Notes under the pieces: generated by a model | Databases searched by the model: none | What the model was told of the DNA's origin: nothing | What the model saw: the letters and a program-made list of their open reading frames with translations, nothing else | Position numbers and translations under genes: made by a program | Source: Brasilonema sennae CENA114 | GTDB lineage: Bacteria > Cyanobacteriota > Cyanobacteriia > Cyanobacteriales > Nostocaceae | Assembly (NCBI RefSeq): GCF_006968745.1 | Contig: NZ_CP030118.1 | Coordinates: 6,406,284 to 6,470,283 of the forward strand | Length of the DNA stretch: 64,000 nucleotides | Direction: 5' to 3' | Shown: positions 54,270-62,936 of the stretch, in pieces | Layout: each line of letters opens with the position of its first letter | Numbering within the stretch: the stretch's first letter is position 1

Positions 54270-56993
54270 ATGCTTCAGCAAGATTTAGTTATCAGTAGTA
54301 GCCATGACTTACGGCTTGTAGGGCTTTCAATTATCATTGCAGTTCTTGCATCATACACTGCTCTTGATTTAGCTGGGCGGGTCACGGCAGCTAGAGCGTC
54401 AGCTAGAATAGCTTGGCTCATTGGTGGCGGGATTGTGATGGGAATCGGTATCTGGTCGATGCATTTTGTCGCGATGCTTGCCTTCAGTTTGCCGATACCG
54501 ATGTTCTACGACATGTGGACTGTGGTGGTGTCAATACTGCCTGCGATCATCGCTTCGCTTGGCGCACTTTTTCTTGCCAGTCGCCGAGTGTTGAATCTCT
54601 GGCAATTGCTGATTGGCGGTACGCTCATGGGTATTGGTATTGCGTCGATGCACTACATTGGAATGTACGCGATGCGAATGGAAGCAACCACTGAGTATAA
54701 CCCACCGCTGTTTATGCTTTCTGTGGCGATCGCCATTGGTGCGTCGATCATCGCACTATGGATTGCGTTTCAATTACGCATGCAGACGAGTACCGTAGGG
54801 TGGACAAAGCTTGGCAGTGCAGTCGTCATGGGAGTAGCAATTGCTGGGATGCACTACACAGGAATGGCAGCAGCTCATTTTAAAGCTAGCAATTTACAAG
54901 TATTTACGAGTTCCCAAGCAATAACTAACTCCCTAAGTTGGCTGGCTATTGGGATTGGTGTCGCCACTGTTGTTATCTTGGGTTTTGCATTGCTAACTTC
55001 GTTTGTCGATCAGCGTTTAGCAGCCTCAGGGAAGCTTTTGGAACAACAAGAAGTCGAAACGATACGTTCCCAGCAATTTATAGAAATTACTTTAGGCATT
55101 CGGCGATCGCTCAATTTAGATGATGTTTTCAATACAACAGTTAATGAAATTCGTCAAGCATTAACTACAGATCGTGTTATTATTTATCGCTTCAATTCAG
55201 ACTGGAGTGCTACTATCATCGCCGAGTCAGTCGCAGAGGGTTTTGTAAAAACTTTAGGACAAAAAATCAATGATGCTTTTCAAGAAGATGAAATTGAAGT
55301 GTACAAAAATGGTAGAGTTCGAGCCACTAGCAAAATTTCTCAAGCGGATTTGACAGATTACCAGAAAAATCTTTTAGAAAGTTTTCAAATCAAGGCAAAT
55401 TTAGTTGCACCGATTTTAAAAAATTATCAGCTTACAGGTTTATTATGTGCCCATGAATGCTTGAAACCTCGAAAATGGCAAAAATCTGAAATTGATTTAT
55501 TTGGACAACTGGCAATTCAAGTCGGAATTGCCTTAGAACAAGCAAGTCTTTTTGATGAACTTCAACAAGCGCAAAAAGTCTTACGGCTTCGCGATCGAGC
55601 AATTGCAGCTGCTAGTAACGCCATCTTTATTACCGACTCGCACCAAAGCGACAATCCGATCATTTTTTGCAATCCTGCTTTTGAAACAATCACAGGCTAT
55701 TCACAAGAAGAAGTGCTTGGATGCAACTACCGCTTTTTACTGGGAACCGACACAAATCAAACGACTGTTGAACAAATACGCGACGCTATGCGTGATTCAA
55801 GTGAATACCAGATTACTGTCAGAAGTTACCGCAAAGATAATACTCCATTTTGGTATGAATTAACAGTTTCTCCAGTACGAGACGCATTTGGACGAGTCAC
55901 AAATTTTATTGGGGTGCTATCTGACATTACTTTACGCAAGCAGGCGGAAGAAGGATTTCGCCAAACTAAAGAAGTTCTCCAAAGGCAGCTTTTAGAACTT
56001 ATTACTGACGTTAAAGAAGCAACTCATGGTGATTTAACGGTTCGAGCTAAAATTTCATCTGGTGAAATTGGTGTAGTAGCAGATTTTTTAAATACAATTA
56101 TTGACAGTTTCCAGCGGATTGTAACTCAAGTAAAAACAGCTGCTGACAGCGTGAATGTTGCTATCGGCTCAAACTCTAGTGCGCTCCAACACTTAGCAGA
56201 TGAAGCAATCACACAGGTTAACGAAATTAACCACACTCTTGAAGAAATGGATAACATGAGCGTGTCAATCCAAACAGTTGCACAGGGTGCAAGCCTTGCG
56301 ACAGAAATGATTGAAACGACTTCTGATAAAGCAGAGGCGACTGCTAAAGCAATGGATTTTACACTCGACACTATTTGGAATTTACAACAAATTATTGTGG
56401 AAACAGCCAACAGAGTCAAGTGTGTGGGCGAAACTTCTCAAAACATTTCCTCCCTTGTATCCTTAATGAACCAGATTGATATACAAGTCAACTTGTTAGC
56501 TGTCAATACTGGTGTTGAGGCTGCGTGGATGGGTGGAAATCCAATCTTTATCAAATTAGCAGAAGAAATTTCTCAATTGGTTACCAAGTCTGCTGAAGTT
56601 ACCAAGGAAATTTCACAAATTTTCGACAACATTCAATCGCAAACCAAGGAAGTTGTCAAAGCCATAGAACAAGGAACAACTCAGATGGTGGGTGGAGTAA
56701 AAGTTGTTGAAAATGCCAAGCTTAACCTCAATCAGATTATAGATGTGTCCCGCGAAATGAATTCTCGCTTAGAGTTAATTCTTACAGAAACAGTTTCTCA
56801 GACAAAAACATCTCAAACAGTTGTGTCATCCATAAAAGAGGTAGCGATCGCTTGTGAACGTACTGCCGAGTCGTCTAGCATAGTGTCTAGTTCTCTACAG
56901 CAAACACAACAAGTAGCGCTAGAATTACAAGACTCAGTCGGTACCTTTAAAACAGGGGAAGGGGAACTCCTAAACAAAGCCGGACAAGCTTGA
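54270..56993 (+). CDS. MHYT-GAF-PAS-MCP-like transducer
   Basis: 907 residues. Seven or so membrane helices with three MHYT-type motifs (GIWSMHFVAMLAF, GIASMHYIGMYAM, GVAIAGMHYTGMAA), thought to bind copper and sense gases. Then GAF (~270-430; LTDYQKN replaces the Cys-His of phytochrome-like GAFs, so no bilin), PAS with NPAFETITGYSQEEVLG...LRKQAEE (~440-560), a HAMP-like stretch (ATHGDLTVRAKISSGEIGVVADFLN) and a long MCP-type coiled coil. The hairpin tip, normally a near-invariant glutamate/arginine-rich tract, reads VNLLAVNTGVEAAWMGGNP, with several changes. CheA coupling is therefore doubtful. Confidence 0.85.
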   Translation: MLQQDLVISSSHDLRLVGLSIIIAVLASYTALDLAGRVTAARASARIAWLIGGGIVMGIGIWSMHFVAMLAFSLPIPMFYDMWTVVVSILPAIIASLGALFLASRRVLNLWQLLIGGTLMGIGIASMHYIGMYAMRMEATTEYNPPLFMLSVAIAIGASIIALWIAFQLRMQTSTVGWTKLGSAVVMGVAIAGMHYTGMAAAHFKASNLQVFTSSQAITNSLSWLAIGIGVATVVILGFALLTSFVDQRLAASGKLLEQQEVETIRSQQFIEITLGIRRSLNLDDVFNTTVNEIRQALTTDRVIIYRFNSDWSATIIAESVAEGFVKTLGQKINDAFQEDEIEVYKNGRVRATSKISQADLTDYQKNLLESFQIKANLVAPILKNYQLTGLLCAHECLKPRKWQKSEIDLFGQLAIQVGIALEQASLFDELQQAQKVLRLRDRAIAAASNAIFITDSHQSDNPIIFCNPAFETITGYSQEEVLGCNYRFLLGTDTNQTTVEQIRDAMRDSSEYQITVRSYRKDNTPFWYELTVSPVRDAFGRVTNFIGVLSDITLRKQAEEGFRQTKEVLQRQLLELITDVKEATHGDLTVRAKISSGEIGVVADFLNTIIDSFQRIVTQVKTAADSVNVAIGSNSSALQHLADEAITQVNEINHTLEEMDNMSVSIQTVAQGASLATEMIETTSDKAEATAKAMDFTLDTIWNLQQIIVETANRVKCVGETSQNISSLVSLMNQIDIQVNLLAVNTGVEAAWMGGNPIFIKLAEEISQLVTKSAEVTKEISQIFDNIQSQTKEVVKAIEQGTTQMVGGVKVVENAKLNLNQIIDVSREMNSRLELILTETVSQTKTSQTVVSSIKEVAIACERTAESSSIVSSSLQQTQQVALELQDSVGTFKTGEGELLNKAGQA

Positions 56994-57565
56994 TCATACC
57001 GCCCCACCAGCTAATACCGTTTCACTTTAAAGTTAGAACAAACGCGGGTAAGTGGGGGGAGTCAGGGGAGTCGGGGGAGTTGGGGGAGTCAAATGTATCA
57101 GGATTTTTGTCAAAGGGTATAACTCGTTTTTATCCAAAATTGTCCAGGTTGAGGCGGTATAGCCGCCTCAAAGAACAGCCAAGACCAAACGAGCTGGATA
57201 AAGCTTGTCCGGCACTTTGTCTGGGAAATATATATCCCAGATGTTAACGTCAGACAAAAGTAGATCAAAGTGGCAAAAATTTTAACTTCTTAAAAAGAAC
57301 TTTACATCAACATTGGGGAAAGATGCAATACATATAATATTTTTATAGGATTCCTCCACAGATTTTTGTTCAGCTAGGTAAAGTTTATTTATGTTCTCAG
57401 TTAAGCGTTAAGCGTTAAGTGCGATGCACTGAGCGTGGTCGTTGTGTTCCCACTGCTCACGAGTTCGTATGGCTTTGCCACGCAAGCTAACATAAACCAA
57501 ACCGGATTCTTATAGTACTGCTCGCTTATGCTGGTCAGTACATCACCACAAAAGGAGATATTTTA
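56994..57565. repeat. intergenic with tandem and palindromic repeats
   Basis: 57054-57090 is a tandem 'ggggagtc(a/g)' array. 57149-57171 is a TTGAGGCGG/CCGCCTCAA hairpin. 57409-57495 holds 'aagcgttaagtgcgatgcactgagcgtggtcg' and 'tcgtatggctttgccacgcaagctaac', mosaic spacer units seen elsewhere. No gene; a GGAG ribosome site precedes the next ATG. Confidence 0.6.
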
Positions 57566-58528
57566 ATGAATTTAAAGGCAGTTGTAGAACTGTTCCAAGA
57601 GACATTCCAAGAATGGAGTAAGGATAAAGCGTCGCGTTTAGCCGCAGCATTATCTTATTACACTATTTTTTCTATTGCCCCATTACTGATTATTGTAATT
57701 GCGATCGTCGGTGCGGTATTTGGAGAAGCAGCAGCACAGGACGCAATTAGACAGCAACTTGAGGGTTTGGTCGGTCGTGATGGTGCAGGCGTTATCCAAG
57801 AAGCTATCAAAAATGCCAACCAGCCAAGAGCAGGAATTATCGCCTCTATTATTAGTGTTATAGTCTTGCTATTTGGTGCAACTGGTTTATTTACTGAGTT
57901 GCAAGATGCACTGAATACGATTTGGGAAGTGCAGCCAAAACCCGGACGGGTTATGAAAAACATAGTTCGCCAACGTGTGACATCGTTTGCGATGGTATTA
58001 GTTATTGGTTTTTTATTACTTGTGTCACTTGTGATTAGTGGAGTGTTAGTGGGGTTGGTTGGTTACTTTAGAAATGTGCTCCCTGGTGTCGATTTTATTT
58101 GGCAGTTTGTGAATTTTCTTCTTGGTTTTGTCATCACCACATTGCTATTCGGACTTATTTTCAAAGTCTTACCTGATGTCAAAATTACTTGGAATGATGT
58201 TTTGATTGGCGCTGCTCTAACTTCATTTCTGTTTTCTATTGGGAGATATGTTTTAGGACAGTATCTGGGTAACGGCAGTTTTGGATCAGCCTACGGTGCT
58301 GCTGGTTCTGTAGTCGTTATCCTCGCTTGGGTGAATTATGCTGCCCAGATTCTCTTTTTTGGTGCTGAATTTACCCAGGTTTATGCGAGAAAGTATGGTT
58401 CTCGTATTGTTCCTGATAAACATGCCGTTCCTCTGACTGAAGATGCTCGTCTTAATCAAGGGATGAAACCAAACAATAGGAATGAACGAACACAAAAGAG
58501 AAAACGCTTTGGTGATGACTCTAACTAA
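57566..58528 (+). CDS. YihY/BrkB family inner-membrane protein
   Basis: 320 residues with about six helices. Family marks: KDKASRLAAALSYYTIFSIAPLLIIVIAIVGAVFG, ATGLFTELQDALNTIWEVQPKPGR, ITWNDVLIGAALTSFLFSIGRYVLGQYLGNGSFGSAYGAAGSVVVILAWVNYAAQILFFGAEFTQVYARKYG. The last ~35 residues are polar. The old 'ribonuclease BN' label of this family is wrong; function is still unclear (possible transporter or flippase-like role). Confidence 0.93.
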   Translation: MNLKAVVELFQETFQEWSKDKASRLAAALSYYTIFSIAPLLIIVIAIVGAVFGEAAAQDAIRQQLEGLVGRDGAGVIQEAIKNANQPRAGIIASIISVIVLLFGATGLFTELQDALNTIWEVQPKPGRVMKNIVRQRVTSFAMVLVIGFLLLVSLVISGVLVGLVGYFRNVLPGVDFIWQFVNFLLGFVITTLLFGLIFKVLPDVKITWNDVLIGAALTSFLFSIGRYVLGQYLGNGSFGSAYGAAGSVVVILAWVNYAAQILFFGAEFTQVYARKYGSRIVPDKHAVPLTEDARLNQGMKPNNRNERTQKRKRFGDDSN

Positions 58529-59158
58529 TAGTAATTCCAAAAATGTTTTTGGCAGATAGTACATTTTACTTGCAACTCGTAGTCCGTCAACAAAGCAAGA
58601 ATTTATGGGGTAAGTTGAGCCAAGATTTTAATCATCTTGGTTCACAAAATATCAGACTTAAGTAGACCAAAAAAATGAAAGATAGGATTTCTATTTGATG
58701 TTTTAACGGAATTCAGTACAGTTTATGTTCAGTATTAAGAGTTTCCTGTTAAACGTTAACCGTTCCCTACCTCTACGAGTAATATGTACACAACGACTAA
58801 AACTTACTGGAAGTAAGCAAGATTATCAAATTATATTTGATTTTTTTAGGTGAAATTATTTATCAAGTAACCACATAAAAAAACTTAAAAAAAACCTCTA
58901 GTTTTCTCTAGAGGCTTTAGTAGTAATTGAGAAGAGAAATGCTGGAGAAGCATAGCAGTTTTATTTTGCCTTAGAACTAGCTATATACCCACATCCAGAA
59001 GGAATAGAATTAAAAAAGATAATTTTTATACTTGTAATTCAGACAACTCTAAATTGTTGGAATTATACTCTACGCATAAATTACTCTACAAATACCAGCT
59101 TAGATTTTTTTGCGGGTAAACAATAACACGACAACCTAAAGATATATACTCTAAAGAT
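58529..59158. other. intergenic, no gene seen
   Basis: AT-rich spacer. The only structure is the hairpin described at 58895. It probably contains the 3' UTR of the YihY gene. Confidence 0.45.
58895..58919 (+). terminator. possible intrinsic terminator
   Basis: CCTCTAG (58895-58901) pairs with CTAGAGG (58908-58914), followed by only a short CTTTAG on the plus strand; on the minus strand the T-run (complement of 58885-58894) is stronger. It could serve an unannotated minus transcript or simply be a spacer hairpin. Confidence 0.4.
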
Positions 59159-59199
59159 GTGACAGTGTACACAAAAATAAGTCAAATTTATCAGTTAGC

Positions 59200-59520
59200 A
59201 GTGAGCCAGCACGGCGCAGGAGGGTTTCCGTCCGTAGGCGACTGCGTAAGCGCAAGCGCACGCGGCTTGGGCGTAAGCGCAAGCGCACGAATCGAGCGTT
59301 CGCGCAGCGTCTCCTACGGAGATACGCGTAAGCGTGTCCCTTTGGGACTTACAAAGTAGCGTCTGGGCAGGAGATACCCGATAGCCCTCCGGGTTCGCCA
59401 GTCGCCTGGCTGTCGGGAGACCCTCCCGCAGCGCTGGACTCACCGTAAGGCGTGGCCGTTCCCACTAGGGCGAACCCGAAGGGTTATCGGTGTCGTGTCC
59501 CCTATTCCCTGTTCACTGTT
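59200..59520. repeat. mosaic repeat block before purB
   Basis: A 320-bp block made almost wholly of short GC-rich palindromes: 'gtgagccagcacggcgcagg', 'aagcgcaagcgcacgcggc' (twice with variation), 'ctacggagatacgcgtaagcgtgtccctttggg', 'cgggagaccctcccgcagcgctgg' and 'agggcgaacccgaagggttatcgg'. The frames on both strands in this block are artefacts. It sits ~130 bp ahead of purB. Confidence 0.7.
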
Positions 59521-59644
59521 AAGCGTTCCTTGTTAAGCGTGTTTGCTGAAAGTAAGAGGAAACTTTTGATTAAAGTCTGATACATACTCTTTATGAGTTC
59601 CCGCGTTCTTTGTACAATATGACGGTTGTACTAAGTGGCGGACT

Positions 59645-60940
59645 GTGATTGAGCGTTATACCTTGCCCGAGATGGGCAATCTCTGGACAGAAGCATATAA
59701 GCTAAAAACTTGGCTGCAAGTAGAAATTGCTGTTTGTGAAGCTCAAGCTGAGTTAGGTTATATTCCAACTGCAGCAGTTGAAGAAATTAAAGCAAAGGCG
59801 AATTTTGATCCAAAGCGGGTGCTGGAAATTGAAGCTGAAGTCCGCCACGATGTGATTGCTTTCTTGACAAATGTCAATGAATATGTTGGAGAGGTGGGGC
59901 GTTACATCCATTTGGGTTTAACAAGTTCTGATGTCCTGGATACAGCTTTAGCGCTGCAACTTGTTGCTAGTCTGGATGTGTTGATGCAACGCCTAGAAGA
60001 TTTGATTGAGGTTATTCGTCAAAAGGCTAAGGAACATCGCACGACGGTGATGATTGGGCGTTCTCACGGTATTCACGCTGAACCGATCACTTTTGGTTTT
60101 AAGTTGGCTGGGTGGTTGGCAGAAGTGTTGCGACACCAAGAACGTTTGAAAATTTTGCGTGAAACAATCGCTGTGGGTAAGATGTCTGGTGCGGTGGGAA
60201 CCTATGCCAATATTGAACCTCGTGTGGAGGCGATCGCCTGCCAAAAACTCGGACTCAAACCGGATACAGCATCGACACAGGTGATATCGCGCGATCGCCA
60301 CGCCGACTTTGTGCAGCAACTAGCCTTACTCGCCGCATCCATAGAACGCTTCGCCGTCGAAATTCGCAACTTACAAAAAACAGACGTTCTAGAAGTCGAA
60401 GAATTCTTCTCCAAAGGGCAAAAAGGTTCCTCAGCAATGCCCCACAAACGCAACCCCATTCGTTCAGAAAGACTCACAGGAATGGCGAGATTAGTTCGCT
60501 CTCATGCTGGTGCTGCGTTAGAAAATATCGCACTTTGGCATGAGAGAGATATTTCCCATAGTTCGGTAGAAAGAGTGATTCTTCCCGACTCTTGCATTAT
60601 GACTCACTTTATGTTGAAGGAAATAACCAACTTGGTGAAAAACCTGTTGGTTTATCCAGAGAACATGGAACGGAATATGTACTGCTATGGTGGCGTCGTA
60701 TTCAGCCAGAGGGTACTGTTGGCACTGATAGATAAAGGAATGAGCCGTGAAGAAGCTTACGCAATTGTGCAAGAAAACGCTCACACTGCTTGGAACAAAC
60801 CAAATGGTGATTTTCATGAGTTGATAGTCAAAGACTCTCGCGTTACCCAAAAGTTATCTACGGCAGAAATTGAGGAGTGTTTTGATTCACAACAGCATTT
60901 AAAACATTTAGAACAGGTTTATCAAAGATTGGGAATTTAG
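59645..60940 (+). CDS. purB: adenylosuccinate lyase
   Basis: 431 residues from GTG 59645. All superfamily blocks are present: TSSDVLDTALALQ, GRSHGIHAEPITFGFKLAGW (catalytic His) and GSSAMPHKRNPIRSERLTG (signature loop with the catalytic Ser). The enzyme removes fumarate from SAICAR and from adenylosuccinate in purine synthesis. A clear terminator follows at 60951. A fragment of a purB-like sequence (codons ~195-236) recurs at 62681-62801. Confidence 0.96.
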   Translation: MIERYTLPEMGNLWTEAYKLKTWLQVEIAVCEAQAELGYIPTAAVEEIKAKANFDPKRVLEIEAEVRHDVIAFLTNVNEYVGEVGRYIHLGLTSSDVLDTALALQLVASLDVLMQRLEDLIEVIRQKAKEHRTTVMIGRSHGIHAEPITFGFKLAGWLAEVLRHQERLKILRETIAVGKMSGAVGTYANIEPRVEAIACQKLGLKPDTASTQVISRDRHADFVQQLALLAASIERFAVEIRNLQKTDVLEVEEFFSKGQKGSSAMPHKRNPIRSERLTGMARLVRSHAGAALENIALWHERDISHSSVERVILPDSCIMTHFMLKEITNLVKNLLVYPENMERNMYCYGGVVFSQRVLLALIDKGMSREEAYAIVQENAHTAWNKPNGDFHELIVKDSRVTQKLSTAEIEECFDSQQHLKHLEQVYQRLGI

Positions 60941-60950
60941 TTTGGAATGA

Positions 60951-60983
60951 GGTGCGTAACTGCTGCGTAACGCACCCATTTTT
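60951..60983 (+). terminator. intrinsic terminator of purB
   Basis: GGTGCGT (60951-60957) pairs with ACGCACC (60970-60976) around a 12-base loop, followed by CATTTTT. It begins 10 bp past the purB stop. Confidence 0.8.
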
Positions 60984-61090
60984 GAAAGTAATATCAACAT
61001 TCTTTATTCACAAATCTGCCTTCAGGGCGATCTAGTTACAGCTGCAATCAGGTAATCTTTGATTTGTAGGTAACAATATTTCATATATCG

Positions 61091-61366
61091 TTGTATGTAA
61101 GGGGTGAATGTAGATTCTGTACGCAGCATACTGTTAAAAGAATCTTCATTTTTATATTTATTGGGTGTTTGTCTGTAACCGGATGTACCTCACAAAAAAC
61201 TCAAGCAACTGACGGGGTAGAATACAAAACTCAGGTTGTCGGTTGGGTAGAAAAAGCAAGGATTCCTGGTGTTGCTCAAGAGATCAAAGTAAAGCTTGAT
61301 ACTGGTGCCAAGACCACGTCAATTAATGCTGAAATTTTAGACAAATTCAAGTGGATGGAAGACTAG
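61091..61366 (+). pseudogene. truncated ATP-dependent zinc protease / RimB-like lipoprotein
   Basis: 91 residues: a signal with lipobox (IFIFIFIGCLSVTGC), then VVGWVEKARIPGVAQEIKVKLDTGAKTTSINAEILDKFK, the start of the 'ATP-dependent zinc protease' family (retropepsin-like, with DTGA). Family members run ~70-100 residues further; here the frame stops at TAG after WMED, directly before GCGATCGCC (61368-61376). In other bacteria such genes sit with a transglutaminase-like membrane protein and a RimK-like ATP-grasp enzyme; the latter survives, truncated, at 61976. Confidence 0.7.
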
Positions 61367-61508
61367 TGCGATCGCCTTTTCAATATTCTCAGTTTTCTCG
61401 GTTTCGCGATCGCACAAGGTTTTGATACGATGTTTTGACAACAAGTGATTTTTGCAATATTGTTGTTGTATTAAACACATCCTGTTCTTAACCTCATAGG
61501 AACACATC

Positions 61509-61763
61509 ATGAAAAATACCATTTTGACGACAAACTCCGGTCTCAGTGACAACGAAAACACCACGAACAGCAAACGACAAAACCAACGAAACCACAACCT
61601 ACTTCAAATCGACGACGAGTGGGAGGGACTGACAGACGAGGATCTGCGAGCAATATGGGGCGGCAGCGTTAGTCTTCTCCAACAAGTGGAGGATGTGGTA
61701 GGAGGGAACGAGCTAAGTGTGAATGATTTACAGCAAGCGTTATTAGATTTAAATATTCTTTAG
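61509..61763 (+). CDS. small protein with double-glycine-leader-like motif
   Basis: 84 residues; AGGA lies 10 bases upstream of the ATG. The N-terminal ~40 residues are polar (Asn/Gln/Thr). The middle has EWEGLTDEDLRAIWGG, close to the leader consensus L-x(2,3)-E/D-L-x-x-I/V-x-GG cut by peptidase-containing ABC exporters. The rest (SVSLLQQVEDVVGGNELSVNDLQQALLDLNIL) would be the exported part; it has no Cys and is acidic. No exporter or modifying enzyme is nearby, so it may be an orphan substrate. Confidence 0.55.
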   Translation: MKNTILTTNSGLSDNENTTNSKRQNQRNHNLLQIDDEWEGLTDEDLRAIWGGSVSLLQQVEDVVGGNELSVNDLQQALLDLNIL

Positions 61764-61820
61764 TGATTCGTATTAGATTAGCGTTTTATTACCTCACTCG
61801 TGCAACTTCGGTCAAACGCT

Positions 61821-61920
61821 CTATTTGCAAGGACAAACTTCTTTACCACAGTAGCCACTTCGGGGCTTTCGGATACCTGGAACTGCTCCCAAAGTGTTAA
61901 CTAGACGATCGCAAGCTTTA
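61821..61920 (-). other. possible gene tail, Cys-containing
   Basis: The minus strand reads ...VNTLGAVPGIRKPRSGYCG..VCPCK and stop. It looks like the C-terminal end of a protein, but I see no start or family. It overlaps nothing else convincing and may be another remnant in this decayed stretch. Confidence 0.25.
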
Positions 61921-61945
61921 CCAGAGACAGGCGATAGTCTTTTTT

Positions 61946-62530
61946 TTGTTGGTGACGAAGATTTTACCGATGGTAAATTTAATCGTCCCAGTTTTTGATG
62001 AAATAGCTTATCAAGGTGTTCCCGATATCCGCGTGATTGTCTATCGGGGGGTTCCAGCAATGGCAATGTTGCGTCTCCCCACGCGGGCTTCTGACGGTAA
62101 GGCTAATTTACACAGAGGTGGCGTTGGTGTTGGTATTGATCTCTCAACAGGCACAACGCTAGCTGGTATCCAGAAAAACCACTACATTGAAAAACATCCT
62201 GAAACTGGGCATTCATTGCGCGATCGCCAGATACCTCACTGGCAAACAATATTAAACATGGCTGCTAAATTGGGCGATAAAACAGAGTTTGGCTATCTCG
62301 GCGTTGACATTGTTCTTGATCAGCAAAAAGGTTCACTTTTACTAGAAATTAACGCCCGTCCTGGACTTGCAATTCAAATTGCTAATCAACAAGGGCTAAT
62401 TGGGCGACTCAAAGCAATTGATCATGCCTTGCCAAAACTTTCAGGAATTCCAGAAAAAATTGCCTTTGCACAAGAAGCATTTGCAGTAGAAGCCAGTTCA
62501 ATTAATGTGTTGTCTGATCTTTACAAGTAA
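61946..62530 (+). pseudogene. 5'-truncated RimK-like ATP-grasp ligase gene
   Basis: Homology starts about 61976 (PVFDEIAYQGVPDIRVIVYRGVPAMAMLRLPT) and runs to the stop: SDGKANLHRGGVGVGIDL, GYLGVDIVLDQQKGSLLLEINARPGLAIQIANQQGL. This is the C-terminal ATP-grasp half of alpha-L-glutamate-ligase-like proteins, including the metal-binding E-x-N. Intact members have ~150 residues more at the N-terminus with the ATP-binding subdomain; that is missing. The listed TTG start (61946) is formal only. Probably non-functional and linked by descent to the truncated protease at 61091. Confidence 0.75.
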
Positions 62531-62564
62531 GTTCTTGGGTTCATAATGCTCCCACAACAGAAAA

Positions 62565-62650
62565 CTATTTACCAAACTTGGCATACAAAGCAGGTAAAAC
62601 TACCAATGTTAATGCCGTAGAAGTAAACAAATCACCTAATTCGGCATGGG
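62565..62650 (-). pseudogene. C-terminal fragment of an RND efflux (CusA/CzcA-type) gene
   Basis: The minus strand reads ELGDLFTSTALTLVVLPALYAKFGK and stop (TAG at 62565-62567). STALTLVVLPALY is the last membrane helix of heavy-metal RND pumps. Nothing upstream on the minus strand continues the protein, so it is a relic. Confidence 0.65.
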
Positions 62651-62680
62651 GTGCGATACGCCAAGGGCGTCTGCGCCCTG

Positions 62681-62801
62681 CGCAATCGCCTGCCAAAAAC
62701 TCGGACTCAAACCGGATACAGCATTAACACAGGTGATATCGCGCGATCGCCACGCCGACTTTGCCCAACAATTAGCCTTACTAGCCGCATCTATAGAACG
62801 C
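62681..62801 (+). pseudogene. displaced copy of an internal purB segment
   Basis: About 120 bp matches purB 60231-60350 at roughly nine of ten bases by eye and reads ACQKLGLKPDTA.TQVISRDRHADF.QQLALLAASIER in the same frame. It is bounded by direct GCAATCGCC copies (62682-62690 and 62811-62819), the second just beyond the matching part. No purB sequence flanks it. Confidence 0.85.
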
Positions 62802-62819
62802 ACTGATATAGCAATCGCC

Positions 62820-62936
62820 AACTCTATTAGGACATATAGCAGGGAACAGGGAACAGGGAACAGGGTTGAAAATCTCGTAATGTCCGTATTTTCTCATTCG
62901 TTCATGTCCTAATCTACCTGGCAACGGCTATAACTG
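62820..62936. repeat. tandem and dispersed repeat
   Basis: 62838-62863 has three 'gggaaca' units. 62881-62930 is the inverse of the dispersed repeat at 16254-16305 ('ttgccaggtagattaggacatgaac...gagaaaatacggaca'). Confidence 0.75.

Noticed and set aside
59159..59443. Frames rich in Ala/Ser/Arg ahead of purB
   Set aside because: They are translations of the mosaic repeat block in both directions.
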